35,201 nt of DNA, from the NCBI GenBank assembly GCA_016790435.1, contig JAEUPE010000282.1, positions 1-35,201 of the forward strand, written 5' to 3'. Both the position numbers and the translations under genes were made by a program. Below are positions 15,786-25,457 of this stretch, piece after piece. Positions within the stretch are counted from its first letter, which is position 1, and each line of letters begins with the position of its first letter. The notes beneath the pieces are model-generated. The model worked only from the letters and a program-made list of their open reading frames with translations. It searched no databases and had not been told where the DNA came from. This DNA comes from Rubrivivax sp. (GTDB lineage Bacteria; Pseudomonadota; Gammaproteobacteria; Burkholderiales; Burkholderiaceae_C).

Positions 15786-15872
15786 ATCGGGTCTTCGCCG
15801 AACCGGCGTACGCTCGCGGCCCCGCGGCGGCCCGAACTGCCCGACCGAGTGCCCTTGCCTGCCCGCCTTACC

Positions 15873-17426
15873 ATGACCCAGCTCGAAGATCGCCTCTCCC
15901 GCCTCGGCGCCAGCCGCCTGGCCGGCATGCGCCGCGGTGTCGAGAAAGAGAGCCTGCGCGCCCTGCCCACCGGCGCCCTGGCGCTGACGCCGCACCCGAG
16001 CGCGCTCGGCGCGGCGCTCACGCACCCGCAGATCACCACCGACTACAGCGAGAGTCAGCTCGAGCTCATCACCGGCGTGCACGCCGATGCCGAGGCGTGC
16101 CTCGCGCAGCTCACCGAGATCCACCAGTTCGTCTACCGCACGATGGCCCCGCTCGGTGACGAGCGCCTGTGGGTGGGCAGCATGCCCTGCGGCCTGCCCA
16201 CCGACGAGACCATCCCGCTCGGCCGCTACGGCAGCAGCAACATCGGCCGCGCCAAGAGCGTCTACCGCATGGGCCTGGGCCACCGCTACGGCCGGCGCAT
16301 GCAGACGATCTCGGGCATCCACTACAACTGGTCGTTGCCGGGCTTGTCCAACGACGAGAGCTTCGCTCTCATCCGCAACTTCCGCCGCCACTCGTTCCTG
16401 CTGCTCACGCTCTTCGGCGCCAGCCCGGCGCTGTGCAGCAGCTTCGTCGCTGGCCGCGACCACGGCCTCGTGCCGGTGGCGGCCGATGCGACGCACACGC
16501 TGCACCTGCCGCACGCCACCAGCCTGCGCATGGGACGGCTCGGCTACCAGAGCGATGCGCAGGCGACGTTGCAGGTCAGCTACAACAGCCTGGAGAGCTA
16601 CGCCGCCTCCCTGCACGGCGCGCTCACTCGGCCCTACCCGCCTTACGAGGCCATCGGCATCCGCAACCTCGGTGGCGAGTACAACCAGCTCGCCACCTCG
16701 CTGCTGCAGATCGAGAACGAGTTCTACGGCACCATCCGCCCCAAGCGCGTCATCCGCTCCGGCGAGCGGCCGCTGCACGCCCTGCGCGAGCGCGGCGTCG
16801 AATACGTCGAGGTGCGCTGCATGGATCTCGACCCGTTCGAGCCTGTGGGCATCAACGCGCAGACGATGCGCTTCATCGACCTCTTCCTGCTGCACTGCCT
16901 GCTCGCGCCGAGCGCGCCGGACACCCCTGAGGAGATCGCCGCGCTCGGCCGCAACCAGCATCGCGCGGCGGCTTTCGGGCGCCAGCCCGGGTTGAAGCTG
17001 GAGCGCGCCACCGCCGGGGGTGCGTTGCGCGAGCTGACGCTGGTCGAGTGGGCCGAGGAGATCCTCGATGCCTGCCCGCCGATCGCCGCCGCCCTGGACG
17101 CGGCCGCCGGCAGTGGCCAGGCCTACCGCGACGCGCTGGACGCCGCGCGTCGGGCACTTGCCGCGCCCGACACGTTGCCGTCGGCCCGCGTGCTGGCGAC
17201 GATGCAGCAGGACTTCGGGGGCAGTTACACCGCCTTCATCCGCGCCATGGCCGAGCAGACGCGGGCACGCCACATGGCGCTGCCCTGGGCGCGCGAGCAG
17301 CAGTCGCAGCAGGAGGCGATGGCGCTCGAGTCGTTGATGAAGCGCCAGGCCATCGAGGCGGACGACGACATCGACTTCGAGACCTGGCGCCTGGCCTACC
17401 TCGACCCGGCGCGGCTGATGGCCTGA
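15873..17426 (+). CDS. gshA: Glutamate-cysteine ligase
   Basis: This 517-residue enzyme catalyses the first, ATP-dependent step of glutathione synthesis, joining glutamate to cysteine. It matches the proteobacterial (E. coli-type) GshA family in length and motifs. These include RRGVEKESLR (about 17-26), TTDYSESQLELIT, the VGSMPCGLP segment, and GSSNIGRAKSVYRMGLGHRYG leading to QTISGIHYNWS. LGGEYNQL and EYVEVRCMDLDPFEPVGI follow later. The first methionine of the homology is at 15873 (MTQLEDRL); earlier in-frame starts only add a basic low-complexity tail. It is separated by 7 bases from a convergent small gene. OxyR lies just beyond, which suits an oxidative-stress neighbourhood. The second pathway gene, gshB, appears about 17 kb away at the right edge. 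Confidence 0.95.
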   Translation: MTQLEDRLSRLGASRLAGMRRGVEKESLRALPTGALALTPHPSALGAALTHPQITTDYSESQLELITGVHADAEACLAQLTEIHQFVYRTMAPLGDERLWVGSMPCGLPTDETIPLGRYGSSNIGRAKSVYRMGLGHRYGRRMQTISGIHYNWSLPGLSNDESFALIRNFRRHSFLLLTLFGASPALCSSFVAGRDHGLVPVAADATHTLHLPHATSLRMGRLGYQSDAQATLQVSYNSLESYAASLHGALTRPYPPYEAIGIRNLGGEYNQLATSLLQIENEFYGTIRPKRVIRSGERPLHALRERGVEYVEVRCMDLDPFEPVGINAQTMRFIDLFLLHCLLAPSAPDTPEEIAALGRNQHRAAAFGRQPGLKLERATAGGALRELTLVEWAEEILDACPPIAAALDAAAGSGQAYRDALDAARRALAAPDTLPSARVLATMQQDFGGSYTAFIRAMAEQTRARHMALPWAREQQSQQEAMALESLMKRQAIEADDDIDFETWRLAYLDPARLMA

Positions 17427-17433
17427 AGGGCGC

Positions 17434-17805
17434 TCAGGCGCCAGCGGCCTGCAGGTCGCCAGGAATGGTGACGCTGCCGTCCGCCTCGAAGGCAATGTCC
17501 AGTGCCCCCGCGGTGCGTGGCGCGGCGTGCAGGCTGTCCTCCCAGGCGCGGTGCATGCGCAGGAACTCGCGCAGCACTTCGCCCGGCACGTGGCGCATGC
17601 CCAGCACCTCCACCTCCATGCCACGGCGCAGTTCCAGGGACGACAGCCAGTAGTTGCCGGGCTCGTGCGGCAGGCGCGGCGCTGCCGTCTGCGCTGCGTT
17701 CTGCGCTGCCGTTTGCGCGGCCTTCTTCGCGGTCGGCAACTCGGGCCTGGGGACGGGGTCGGAGGTGGCCATGGGAAAGTCGCATTGCACTGCAGCATGG
17801 GCCAT
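17434..17805 (-). CDS. Small hypothetical protein next to oxyR
   Basis: I do not recognise this 123-residue protein. The N-terminal third is low-complexity and includes KKAAQTAAQNAAQTAAP, a short alanine/glutamine repeat that could form a helix. The remaining part, from about residue 49 (NYWLSSLELRRGMEVEVLGM), looks like a compact soluble domain of about 70 residues. It ends with FEADGSVTIPGDL. There is no signal peptide or membrane segment. The ATG at 17805 has a GGGTGA just upstream; an internal ATG at 17772 (MATSDPVPRPEL) would give 112 residues and removes an unconserved-looking start, so the choice is open. It is convergent with gshA and divergent from oxyR, with a start-to-start gap of 66 bases. 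Confidence 0.55.
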   Translation of the reverse strand: MAHAAVQCDFPMATSDPVPRPELPTAKKAAQTAAQNAAQTAAPRLPHEPGNYWLSSLELRRGMEVEVLGMRHVPGEVLREFLRMHRAWEDSLHAAPRTAGALDIAFEADGSVTIPGDLQAAGA

Positions 17806-17871
17806 CTGTCACCCGCTCTTGGTCTGGCACGTCCATCCGGGAGAGGTTGCGCCCGGCGCCAAAATGGCGTC

Positions 17872-18813
17872 ATGACCCTGACCGAGCTCAAGTACATCGT
17901 CGCGGTGGCGCGCGAGCGCCATTTCGGGCGCGCAGCCGAGGCCTGCTTCGTCTCGCAACCGACGCTCTCGGTGGCGGTCAAGAAGCTCGAGGACGAGCTC
18001 GATGTCAAGATCTTCGAACGCGGCGCGAGCGAGGTCTCGGTGACGCCGCTCGGCGAGCAGATCGTGCGCCAGGCGCAGCAGGTGCTCGAGCAGGCCAACG
18101 CCATCAAGGAGATTGCCAAGAGCGGCAAGGACCCCGTGAGCGGCCCGCTCAAGCTGGGCATCATCTACACCATCGGGCCCTACCTGCTGCCCGATCTCGT
18201 GCGCGAGGCCATTGCGCGCGTGCCGCAGATGCCGCTCATGCTGCAGGAGAACTTCACGGCCAAGCTGCTGGAGATGCTGCGCACGGGTGAACTCGACTGC
18301 GCCATCATGGCCGAGCCTTTTCCGGACACGGGCCTGGCGGTGGCGCCGCTGTACGACGAGCCCTTTGTGGCTGCCGTGCCGGCCGGCCACCCGCTGGCCA
18401 AGCGCAAGCAGCTCAGCGCCGAGGAGTTGAAGAACGAGACGATGCTGCTGCTCGGTACCGGCCACTGCTTCCGCGACCACGTGCTCGAGGTGTGCCCCGA
18501 GTACGCGCGCTTTGCCAGCCCGAACTCGGTGGGTGGCGAAGGCATCCGCAAGAGCTTCGAGGGCAGCTCGCTCGAAACGATCAAGTACATGGTCGCCTCG
18601 GGCATGGGCGTGACGGTGGTGCCGCAGCTCTCGCTGCCCAAGGAGCCACCCTCGCGCCACGACCATGTGCGCTACATCAAGTTCGCGTCGCCGGTGCCCA
18701 CGCGCCGGGTCGTGCTGGCGTGGCGGCGCAGCTTCCCGCGCTACGAGGCCATCGCGGCGCTGCGCAACTGCATCTACGCCTGCCCGCTGCCCGGGGTGAA
18801 GCGACTCACCTGA
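17872..18813 (+). CDS. oxyR: Hydrogen-peroxide-responsive LysR-type regulator OxyR
   Basis: This 313-residue LysR-family regulator has an N-terminal winged helix-turn-helix (about 1-60, with RHFGRAAEACFVSQPTLSVAVKKLE) and a C-terminal sensor domain. The peroxide-sensing cysteines are present at Cys199 and Cys208 in GTGHCFRDHVLEVC. Both the spacing and the absolute numbering match E. coli OxyR, where they form the regulatory disulfide. This makes the assignment firm within the large LysR family. It would activate catalase, peroxiredoxin and related genes when oxidised. No such target is adjacent. The ATG at 17872 begins exactly at the helix-turn-helix. It is followed after 10 bases by a sensor kinase gene, which may be co-transcribed. 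Confidence 0.93.
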   Translation: MTLTELKYIVAVARERHFGRAAEACFVSQPTLSVAVKKLEDELDVKIFERGASEVSVTPLGEQIVRQAQQVLEQANAIKEIAKSGKDPVSGPLKLGIIYTIGPYLLPDLVREAIARVPQMPLMLQENFTAKLLEMLRTGELDCAIMAEPFPDTGLAVAPLYDEPFVAAVPAGHPLAKRKQLSAEELKNETMLLLGTGHCFRDHVLEVCPEYARFASPNSVGGEGIRKSFEGSSLETIKYMVASGMGVTVVPQLSLPKEPPSRHDHVRYIKFASPVPTRRVVLAWRRSFPRYEAIAALRNCIYACPLPGVKRLT

Positions 18814-18823
18814 GACCCCGGGC

Positions 18824-21541
18824 GTGAACGCTTTGCCACCGCCACCGCCACCGCCGTCGCCGTCGCCGTCGCCCCAGGCTTCTTCGAGCCCGGCGGGCGC
18901 CGCGGAAGCTGCGAGCCCCCACGCCGAAGCGGCCCTGGTGGCGGAGCGGCTGCGGCTGTACCGTGCCGGCAAGTGGTCGGCGATCTCCGGCCAGTCGATC
19001 ATGGCCGCGCTCGTGCTGTGGGTCGTGCACGGGCAGGTCCCGCCGGCCACGCAATGGGCATGGATGGCGGCGGTGGCCGCTTCCTTCGCCGTGCGGGCCT
19101 TCTGCGACGCTGGCCGTGTCGCGCCGGCGGCCGAACTGCGCCGGACGCGCGCTGCCGTGCTGGGCATGGGCGCCGCCTTCGGCCTCGCGAGCATGCTCGT
19201 CTTTCCGACGGCGCACTTCCAGTCGCAGGTCTTCCTCGCCTTCATGATCTCGGGCCTCGCCGCCGGTGCGCTCACGCTCACTTCGTTCGACCTGCGCGTG
19301 GCGCTGGCGTATGCGCTCATGGCGCTGGTGCCGCTGATCGTGCGCCTGCTTGCCAGCGGCGGACCGCCCGCCATGGCGATCAGCGTGGCCGCCTGCCTGT
19401 TCGTGGCCTACCTGGCCATGAACGGCCTGCGCGCGCAGCGCAACACGCGGCTGACGGTGGCTGTGCGCGAAGCCGACGCGCAGCGCACCGAGTCGCTGCT
19501 GGAGAGCCAGCGCCGGCTCGAGCACACGACGATCGAGCTGAAGCGGGCCTCGGAGGAGTTGCGCCTGACCTTCGAGCACATGGACCAGGGCATCTTCAGC
19601 CTCGGGCCGGACGGCCGCACGACCTTCTTCAACCGCCGCATGTGCGAGCTCACCGGGCTGCCCGAGGACTTCATGGCAACGCGGCCGACGGGCGTGGAGA
19701 TCACGCGATACCAGTACGCGCACGGCCACTTCGACGACGAGCAGAGGCTGCTGGAAAGCGGCATCCGCGATGGCATTCGGCAGTGGCGCGAAGGCGTGCA
19801 GGTACCGCTGCCGCCGCAGTACTTCAGGCGCACCCACCTGGGCGCCGTGCTCGACGTGAAGACGGCGCCGCTGCCCGGCGGCGGCTTCGTGCGCACTTTC
19901 GCCGACGTGACGGCCCTCGTGGAGACCAACACGCGCCTGCAGCACAGTGAGGCGCAGGCGCGCAAGCTGGCGCTCGTGGCCTCGCACACCGATGACGCGG
20001 TCGTGATCACCGACGCCGAGCGCCGCATCGAGTGGGTGAACGAGAGCTTCACGCGGCTGACCGGCTACACGCTGGCCGAGGCGGCTGGTCGGCGGACCTC
20101 GGACTTCCTGCGCGGCCCGGCCACCGACAGCGGCACCGCGGCGCGCATCGACGAGGAACTGCGGCGCGACATGCGGGGAACGGGCGAGATCCTGCACTAC
20201 CGCAAGGACGGCAGCGCCTACTGGTTCGCGCTGCAGACCCACGCGGTGCTCGCCGAGAACGGCGACGTGCTGCACTACATCGGCATCGGGCGCGACGTCA
20301 CCGCACGTCGAGAGTCCGAACAGGCGCTGCGCACGGCGCGCGACGAGGCCGAGCGCGCCAGCCGTGCGAAGTCCGACTTCCTCTCGGCGATGAGCCACGA
20401 GCTGCGCACGCCGATGAACGCCATCCTCGGCTTCGCGCAATTGCTCGAGGCCGACGCGCGCGAGCCGCTGTCGGCCCGGCAGCGGGAACAGGTGCGCCGC
20501 ATCCGCGAGGCCGGCGGCCACCTGCTCGATCTCATCAACGACGTGCTCGACCTGGCACGCGTGGAGGCGGGCCGCGAGGTCATCGCGCTGGAGCCGGTGG
20601 CGCTGGCGCCGCTCGTCGACGAGTGTGTCCTGCTTGTGCGGCCGCTGGCCGCGGAGCGTGGCATTCACCTCGCCTCGGAGCTGCCGGTCGCGACGCCGGG
20701 CGTGCGCGCCGACCGCACGCGCCTCAAGCAGGTGCTGCTCAACCTGCTGGCCAACGCGATCAAATACAACCAGCCGCAGGGCAGCGTGCGCGTCCGCTGC
20801 CTGGTGGACGAGCGGAACGTCGGCCTGGCCGTTGCCGACACCGGGCCGGGGCTCGACACGCAGGCGCGCGAACGGCTCTTCACGGCTTTCGAGCGTCTCG
20901 GTGCGGAGCACGGTCCGGTGGAAGGGGCGGGCATCGGCCTGGCGCTCAGCCGCCGGCTCGTTGCCTTGATGCACGGCACGATCGAAGTCTCGAGCGAACC
21001 CGGACGAGGCAGCACGTTCACGGTGACCTTGCCCCGCGTCGGGGCCGAGCTGTCGGGGTTCGGCCCACCCTCACCACCCATCGACCCCGAGGCCACACCG
21101 CCGCCGGCGGGCGCGGGTGGCACCGTGCTCTACATCGAAGACAACCCGGTCAACGTGGTGTTGATGCAGTCGATGCTCGAGCCGCTGCCCGGCGTGCGCC
21201 TGCTCGTCGCCGAACGGCCCGAACCCGGGCTGGAGCTGGCCTTCGAGCACCGGCCGGACCTCATCCTGCTGGACATCCAGCTGCCAGGCATCGACGGCTA
21301 CGAGGTCCTGCGGCGCCTGCGCGCCGACGAGCGCACGCGCAGCAAGCCGGTCATCGCCATCAGCGCCAATGCCATGCGCGGCGACATCGAGCGCGGGTTG
21401 GCCGCCGGCTTCGACGACTACCTGACCAAGCCGCTGGACGTGGCGGCGCTGCGCGCCACCGTACAGCAGCGACTGCAGGCGGCGCACGCCGGAGCGTCCG
21501 GCATCAGAGATCGTCGATCGATTTCGGCCAGCTCGCCTTGA
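18824..21541 (+). CDS. Membrane-bound hybrid histidine kinase with PAS domains and receiver
   Basis: This 905-residue sensor starts with a Pro/Ser-rich tail (5-17), then about six membrane segments (about 53-200). A coiled segment (about 208-248), a first PAS-like domain (about 245-365) and a clear second PAS domain with PAC end (about 380-498, IEWVNESFTRLTGYT) follow. The HisKA domain has the phospho-accepting His525 in MSHELRTPMNAILGF. The HATPase has NLLANAIKYN, DTGPGLD and GAGIGLALS. A C-terminal receiver has Asp817 in ILLDIQLPGIDGYEVL and Lys869 in DDYLTKPLD. The GTG start is chosen because no ATG precedes the first membrane segment. There is no separate response regulator or output domain nearby, so the phosphorelay partner is unknown. 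The last 38 bases overlap the convergent glycosylase gene. Confidence 0.88.
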   Translation: MNALPPPPPPPSPSPSPQASSSPAGAAEAASPHAEAALVAERLRLYRAGKWSAISGQSIMAALVLWVVHGQVPPATQWAWMAAVAASFAVRAFCDAGRVAPAAELRRTRAAVLGMGAAFGLASMLVFPTAHFQSQVFLAFMISGLAAGALTLTSFDLRVALAYALMALVPLIVRLLASGGPPAMAISVAACLFVAYLAMNGLRAQRNTRLTVAVREADAQRTESLLESQRRLEHTTIELKRASEELRLTFEHMDQGIFSLGPDGRTTFFNRRMCELTGLPEDFMATRPTGVEITRYQYAHGHFDDEQRLLESGIRDGIRQWREGVQVPLPPQYFRRTHLGAVLDVKTAPLPGGGFVRTFADVTALVETNTRLQHSEAQARKLALVASHTDDAVVITDAERRIEWVNESFTRLTGYTLAEAAGRRTSDFLRGPATDSGTAARIDEELRRDMRGTGEILHYRKDGSAYWFALQTHAVLAENGDVLHYIGIGRDVTARRESEQALRTARDEAERASRAKSDFLSAMSHELRTPMNAILGFAQLLEADAREPLSARQREQVRRIREAGGHLLDLINDVLDLARVEAGREVIALEPVALAPLVDECVLLVRPLAAERGIHLASELPVATPGVRADRTRLKQVLLNLLANAIKYNQPQGSVRVRCLVDERNVGLAVADTGPGLDTQARERLFTAFERLGAEHGPVEGAGIGLALSRRLVALMHGTIEVSSEPGRGSTFTVTLPRVGAELSGFGPPSPPIDPEATPPPAGAGGTVLYIEDNPVNVVLMQSMLEPLPGVRLLVAERPEPGLELAFEHRPDLILLDIQLPGIDGYEVLRRLRADERTRSKPVIAISANAMRGDIERGLAAGFDDYLTKPLDVAALRATVQQRLQAAHAGASGIRDRRSISASSP

Positions 21542-22382
21542 GCAGGCGGCTGAGCGCGCGGTCGGCAAGCAGCTTGCCACCTGTCTGGCAGCGCGCGCAG
21601 TAGTTGCTCTCGTTCGCCGCGTGGACGATGCGCTGCACCGGCGAGCCGCACACCGGGCAGGGCTGGCCGTAGCGGCCATGCACGGCCATCTGCGGGTGAA
21701 AGGCGGTGACCTTGGCCGGCCAGCCCGGCGACTCGGCGCGCAGGCGCTCGGTCCACTCGGCCAGCACCTCGCGGGCCGCGGCATGCAGACGCGCGGCATC
21801 GGCTTCGGACAGCCTGCGCGTCAGGGTCACCGGCGAGAGCCGGGCGCGGTGCAGGATCTCGTCGGAATACGCGTTGCCGATGCCGCTGAAGAGCCGTGGG
21901 TCGGTGAGTGCGCGCTTGAGCGTGTGGTTCTCCATGCGCAACCGCGTGGCGAAGGCGTCGGGGCCGGTGGCCATGACGTCGATGCCGCCGGCATCGAGTG
22001 CCGCGAGCGCCTCGCGCGAGCCCACGAAGTGCAGGGAGGCGCGGCGCTGGCTGCCGGCTTCGGTGAGCAGCAGCGTGCCCGCGTCGAGTTCGAAGGCGGC
22101 CAGACCGATGCGCGCCGGGGCCTTCTCGCCCGCCGCCAGCCAGCGCAGGCGCCCGGCGATCATCAGGTGGATGACGAGCCAGCGCTCGCCTTCGAGGGCG
22201 AGCACGACGCGCTTGCCCAGGCGCTCGACGCCGACGACGCGCCGGCCCTCGGCCTCGGTGATGGGGGGCACGGCGGTGCGCAGCACGAAAGGGTTGAGCA
22301 GGCGCACGCGCCGCAGCACCTGGCCCGCCAGGCGCTCGCCGGCGCGCTCGACGTAGACCGCGATGTCGGGCAGTTCAGGCAT
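21504..22382 (-). CDS. Fpg/Nei-family DNA glycosylase
   Basis: This 292-residue bifunctional DNA glycosylase/AP lyase would remove oxidised bases. After Met removal the N-terminal Pro-Glu of MPELPDI provides the catalytic Pro and Glu. Lys57 in RLGKRVVLALEG matches the conserved Fpg lysine. The helix-two-turn-helix motif is visible at about 165-178 (FSGIGNAYSDEIL). A zinc finger uses Cys242, Cys245, Cys262 and Cys265 (PCPVCGSP ... YCARCQ). The usual bacterial MutM begins PELPEV; the Asp at position 6 and ENHTLKRAL instead of the more typical VGxGNIYA context place it outside the core MutM group. The substrate preference (8-oxoguanine or oxidised pyrimidine) is therefore uncertain, and I leave the symbol blank. 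The start overlaps the upstream PepSY gene by 8 bases. Confidence 0.87.
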   Translation of the reverse strand: MPELPDIAVYVERAGERLAGQVLRRVRLLNPFVLRTAVPPITEAEGRRVVGVERLGKRVVLALEGERWLVIHLMIAGRLRWLAAGEKAPARIGLAAFELDAGTLLLTEAGSQRRASLHFVGSREALAALDAGGIDVMATGPDAFATRLRMENHTLKRALTDPRLFSGIGNAYSDEILHRARLSPVTLTRRLSEADAARLHAAAREVLAEWTERLRAESPGWPAKVTAFHPQMAVHGRYGQPCPVCGSPVQRIVHAANESNYCARCQTGGKLLADRALSRLLKASWPKSIDDL

Positions 22383-23139
22383 GTCCGGCGCGGTGCCCGT
22401 CGGCAGGCAGGCTGCGGCGTCGGCGCCAATGCCGCCAGGTGCGCCTGAGTGCCAGCATGGCGAGCACGACGCCGGTGAGCACGAGCACGAGCCCCGCCGC
22501 CGAGGCGGCCTTGACGAGCGGATGGCTGAAGTCCTCGCCCTCGCCGTAGTCCATGAGGTGCAAACGCCAGAAGAAGTCGTAGAGCACCCAGGCGTCGTTG
22601 CGCACGGCCACGAGTTCGCCGCTGCGGCTGTCGATGTACAGGCGGGTGCCGAGACCGTCGTCGAAGGTGGCGCGCCACACATCGCGCCTGGCGCCGGCTT
22701 CCCGCACGATGAGCAGGCGCGCCGGCACCTCGGCCAGCAGGCGCACCTCGGCCAGGGCGCCGGTGCCTTTGTAGAGGCCGCGTGCGAAGCGGGCGACGGC
22801 CGCTTCGTCGGGCGGCGCCAGCGGGCCACCCGTGGCGGCGACCCAGCTTTCGCCGCGCGCATGGCGCAGGCGCAGCGCCGGGCCGGTGGCCGTGGCGACG
22901 CTGGCCACGGCCTGCACCGGCTGCGGCGTCGGTTGCGCCGCCAGATGGCGGGCCACCGCGCCGGCCCAGTCGGCGGGCAACGGTTGCACCGGCCGCGACA
23001 CCGAGTCCTCCGCCTTCACCCAGGGCTTGAAAGGCAGCCAGGTGAAGACAAAGCCGCCCGCGAGCCAGGCCAGCACCTGCAACGCCACCAGCCAGGCCAA
23101 CCAGCGATGCCAGCGGAAGAAGCGGGCCGCGATGCTCAT
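22375..23139 (-). CDS. PepSY-domain membrane protein
   Basis: The 254-residue protein has an N-terminal membrane segment (about 11-33, WRWL-type aromatic helix) and a long extracytoplasmic part. A second membrane segment lies near the C-terminus (about 214-236), followed by an Arg-rich cytoplasmic tail. The periplasmic part contains a PepSY-like unit ending LGTRLYIDSRSGELVAVRND. Next comes the LYDFFWRLHLMDYGEGEDF segment characteristic of PepSY-associated membrane proteins linked to iron uptake or flavin-type reductases. It is shorter than the four-helix PepSY_TM family, so it is probably a two-helix variant. The function is unknown; inhibition of proteases or a role in redox transfer has been proposed for relatives. 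It is translationally coupled to the downstream glycosylase through an 8-base overlap. The ATG at 23139 was chosen because it begins at the first hydrophobic helix. Confidence 0.8.
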   Translation of the reverse strand: MSIAARFFRWHRWLAWLVALQVLAWLAGGFVFTWLPFKPWVKAEDSVSRPVQPLPADWAGAVARHLAAQPTPQPVQAVASVATATGPALRLRHARGESWVAATGGPLAPPDEAAVARFARGLYKGTGALAEVRLLAEVPARLLIVREAGARRDVWRATFDDGLGTRLYIDSRSGELVAVRNDAWVLYDFFWRLHLMDYGEGEDFSHPLVKAASAAGLVLVLTGVVLAMLALRRTWRHWRRRRSLPADGHRAGHA

Positions 23140-23234
23140 GCGCGCATTGTGTGGGCGCTCCCCCGAGGACGGTGGCACCGGATAATCGCCGATTGCCCTC
23201 GCGCCGCCCCCGCACGGCGCCCACCTGCGACACC

Positions 23235-24872
<1,638 letters not shown>

Positions 24873-24913
24873 GCGCGGGCGCGCCTGTCCGTCGAGCGCG
24901 TGAGTCGAAGGCA

Positions 24914-25297
24914 ATGAAGTCTCTGCCGAAGCCGGGCCGGGATGCCGGTGCCACCCGGCTGGTCTACTCCACCGAAGGCGGCCGCATGTGCCCGCAGTGC
25001 CGCCGGCCTATGCAGGATTGCGCCTGCGCAACCCAGCGAGCGGCGGTGCCTGCGGCGAGCGGCCCGATCCGTGTCAGCCGCGAGTCCAAGGGCCGCGGCG
25101 GCAAGACGGTGACCCTTGTGCGTGGCCTGCCGCTGCCCGCGGCCGAACTCGAGGCCCTGGGCAAACAACTGCGCAGCCACTGCGGGAGCGGCGGCACGGT
25201 GAAGGACGGCGTGCTCGAAGTGCAGGGTGACCACTGCGAGCGCGTGCTCGCATGGCTGCTCGCGCAGGGCTACGCGGCGAAGCGCGCGGGCGGGTGA
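24914..25297 (+). CDS. SUI1/YciH-type translation factor
   Basis: The 127-residue protein resembles bacterial YciH, a homologue of eukaryotic initiation factor eIF1. YciH is thought to influence start-codon selection or act under stress, but its role is not settled. The SUI1 domain occupies about 50-122 with RESKGRGGKTVTLVRGLPL, LKK-like ALGKQLRSHCGSGGTVKDG and VLEVQGDH. The N-terminal part has a Cys cluster, Cys26, Cys29, Cys36 and Cys38 (MCPQCRRPMQDCAC), which looks like a small zinc-binding knuckle and is common in this family. It lies just behind prfC, another translation factor, so joint expression is plausible. A weak hairpin with a T-rich tail follows the stop. Confidence 0.88.
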   Translation: MKSLPKPGRDAGATRLVYSTEGGRMCPQCRRPMQDCACATQRAAVPAASGPIRVSRESKGRGGKTVTLVRGLPLPAAELEALGKQLRSHCGSGGTVKDGVLEVQGDHCERVLAWLLAQGYAAKRAGG

Positions 25298-25314
25298 AGC
25301 GCGGCTGACGCCTT

Positions 25315-25333
25315 CCGCCACGGGCGGTTCTTT
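25315..25333 (+). terminator. Possible weak terminator after the SUI1 gene
   Basis: CCGCC-ACG-GGCGG forms a 5-bp stem with a three-base loop and is followed by TTCTTT. It sits 18 bases after the stop codon. The short stem makes it only a moderate candidate. Confidence 0.4.
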
Positions 25334-25381
25334 GCGTGGCTCCATCGGCTCGCGCGACAGGCCGGGCGCTTGGGCGCCGAT

Positions 25382-25396
25382 TGGCACTCTTCTTGC
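25382..25396 (+). promoter_or_regulatory. Sigma-54 (-24/-12) promoter upstream of the Bug receptor operon
   Basis: TGGCAC, five bases, then TTGC reproduces the sigma-54 consensus with correct spacing between the -24 GG and the -12 GC. The preceding base is T, as in the best matches. Transcription would begin about 12 bases downstream, near 25408, leaving a leader of about 50 bases before the ATG at 25458. Just upstream an inverted repeat GGCGC-TTGG-GCGCC (25365-25378) is present, but it is too close to be a classic enhancer. Such promoters need an NtrC-type activator, and none is encoded in the window. Confidence 0.6.
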
Positions 25397-25457
25397 GAGA
25401 TGCCGGGGCCTATCCAACCCCCGCAGCGCCGCCCGCGGCGTGCCATTGGAGCCCCGA

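Larger units (their letters stand above)
15566..15872. other. Divergent intergenic region between iorB and gshA with palindromes
   Basis: These 307 bases separate two divergent genes and carry no credible coding sequence. They contain a perfect 20-base palindrome at 15664-15683 and a cluster of overlapping short inverted repeats at 15765-15785. No textbook -35/-10 pair is evident on either strand. The region must hold the promoters for both iorB and gshA, and the palindromes are candidate operators. Confidence 0.6.

Noticed and set aside
15634-15876. Small plus-strand frame in the iorB-gshA gap
   Set aside because: The 80 codons have biased Arg/Pro/Gly composition and no ribosome-binding site, and they overlap the gshA start. 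I treat the region as intergenic.
17429-17442. GGCGC-TCAG-GCGCC hairpin between gshA and the small convergent gene
   Set aside because: It has a short stem and no T-run on either side, so it is not convincing as a terminator.
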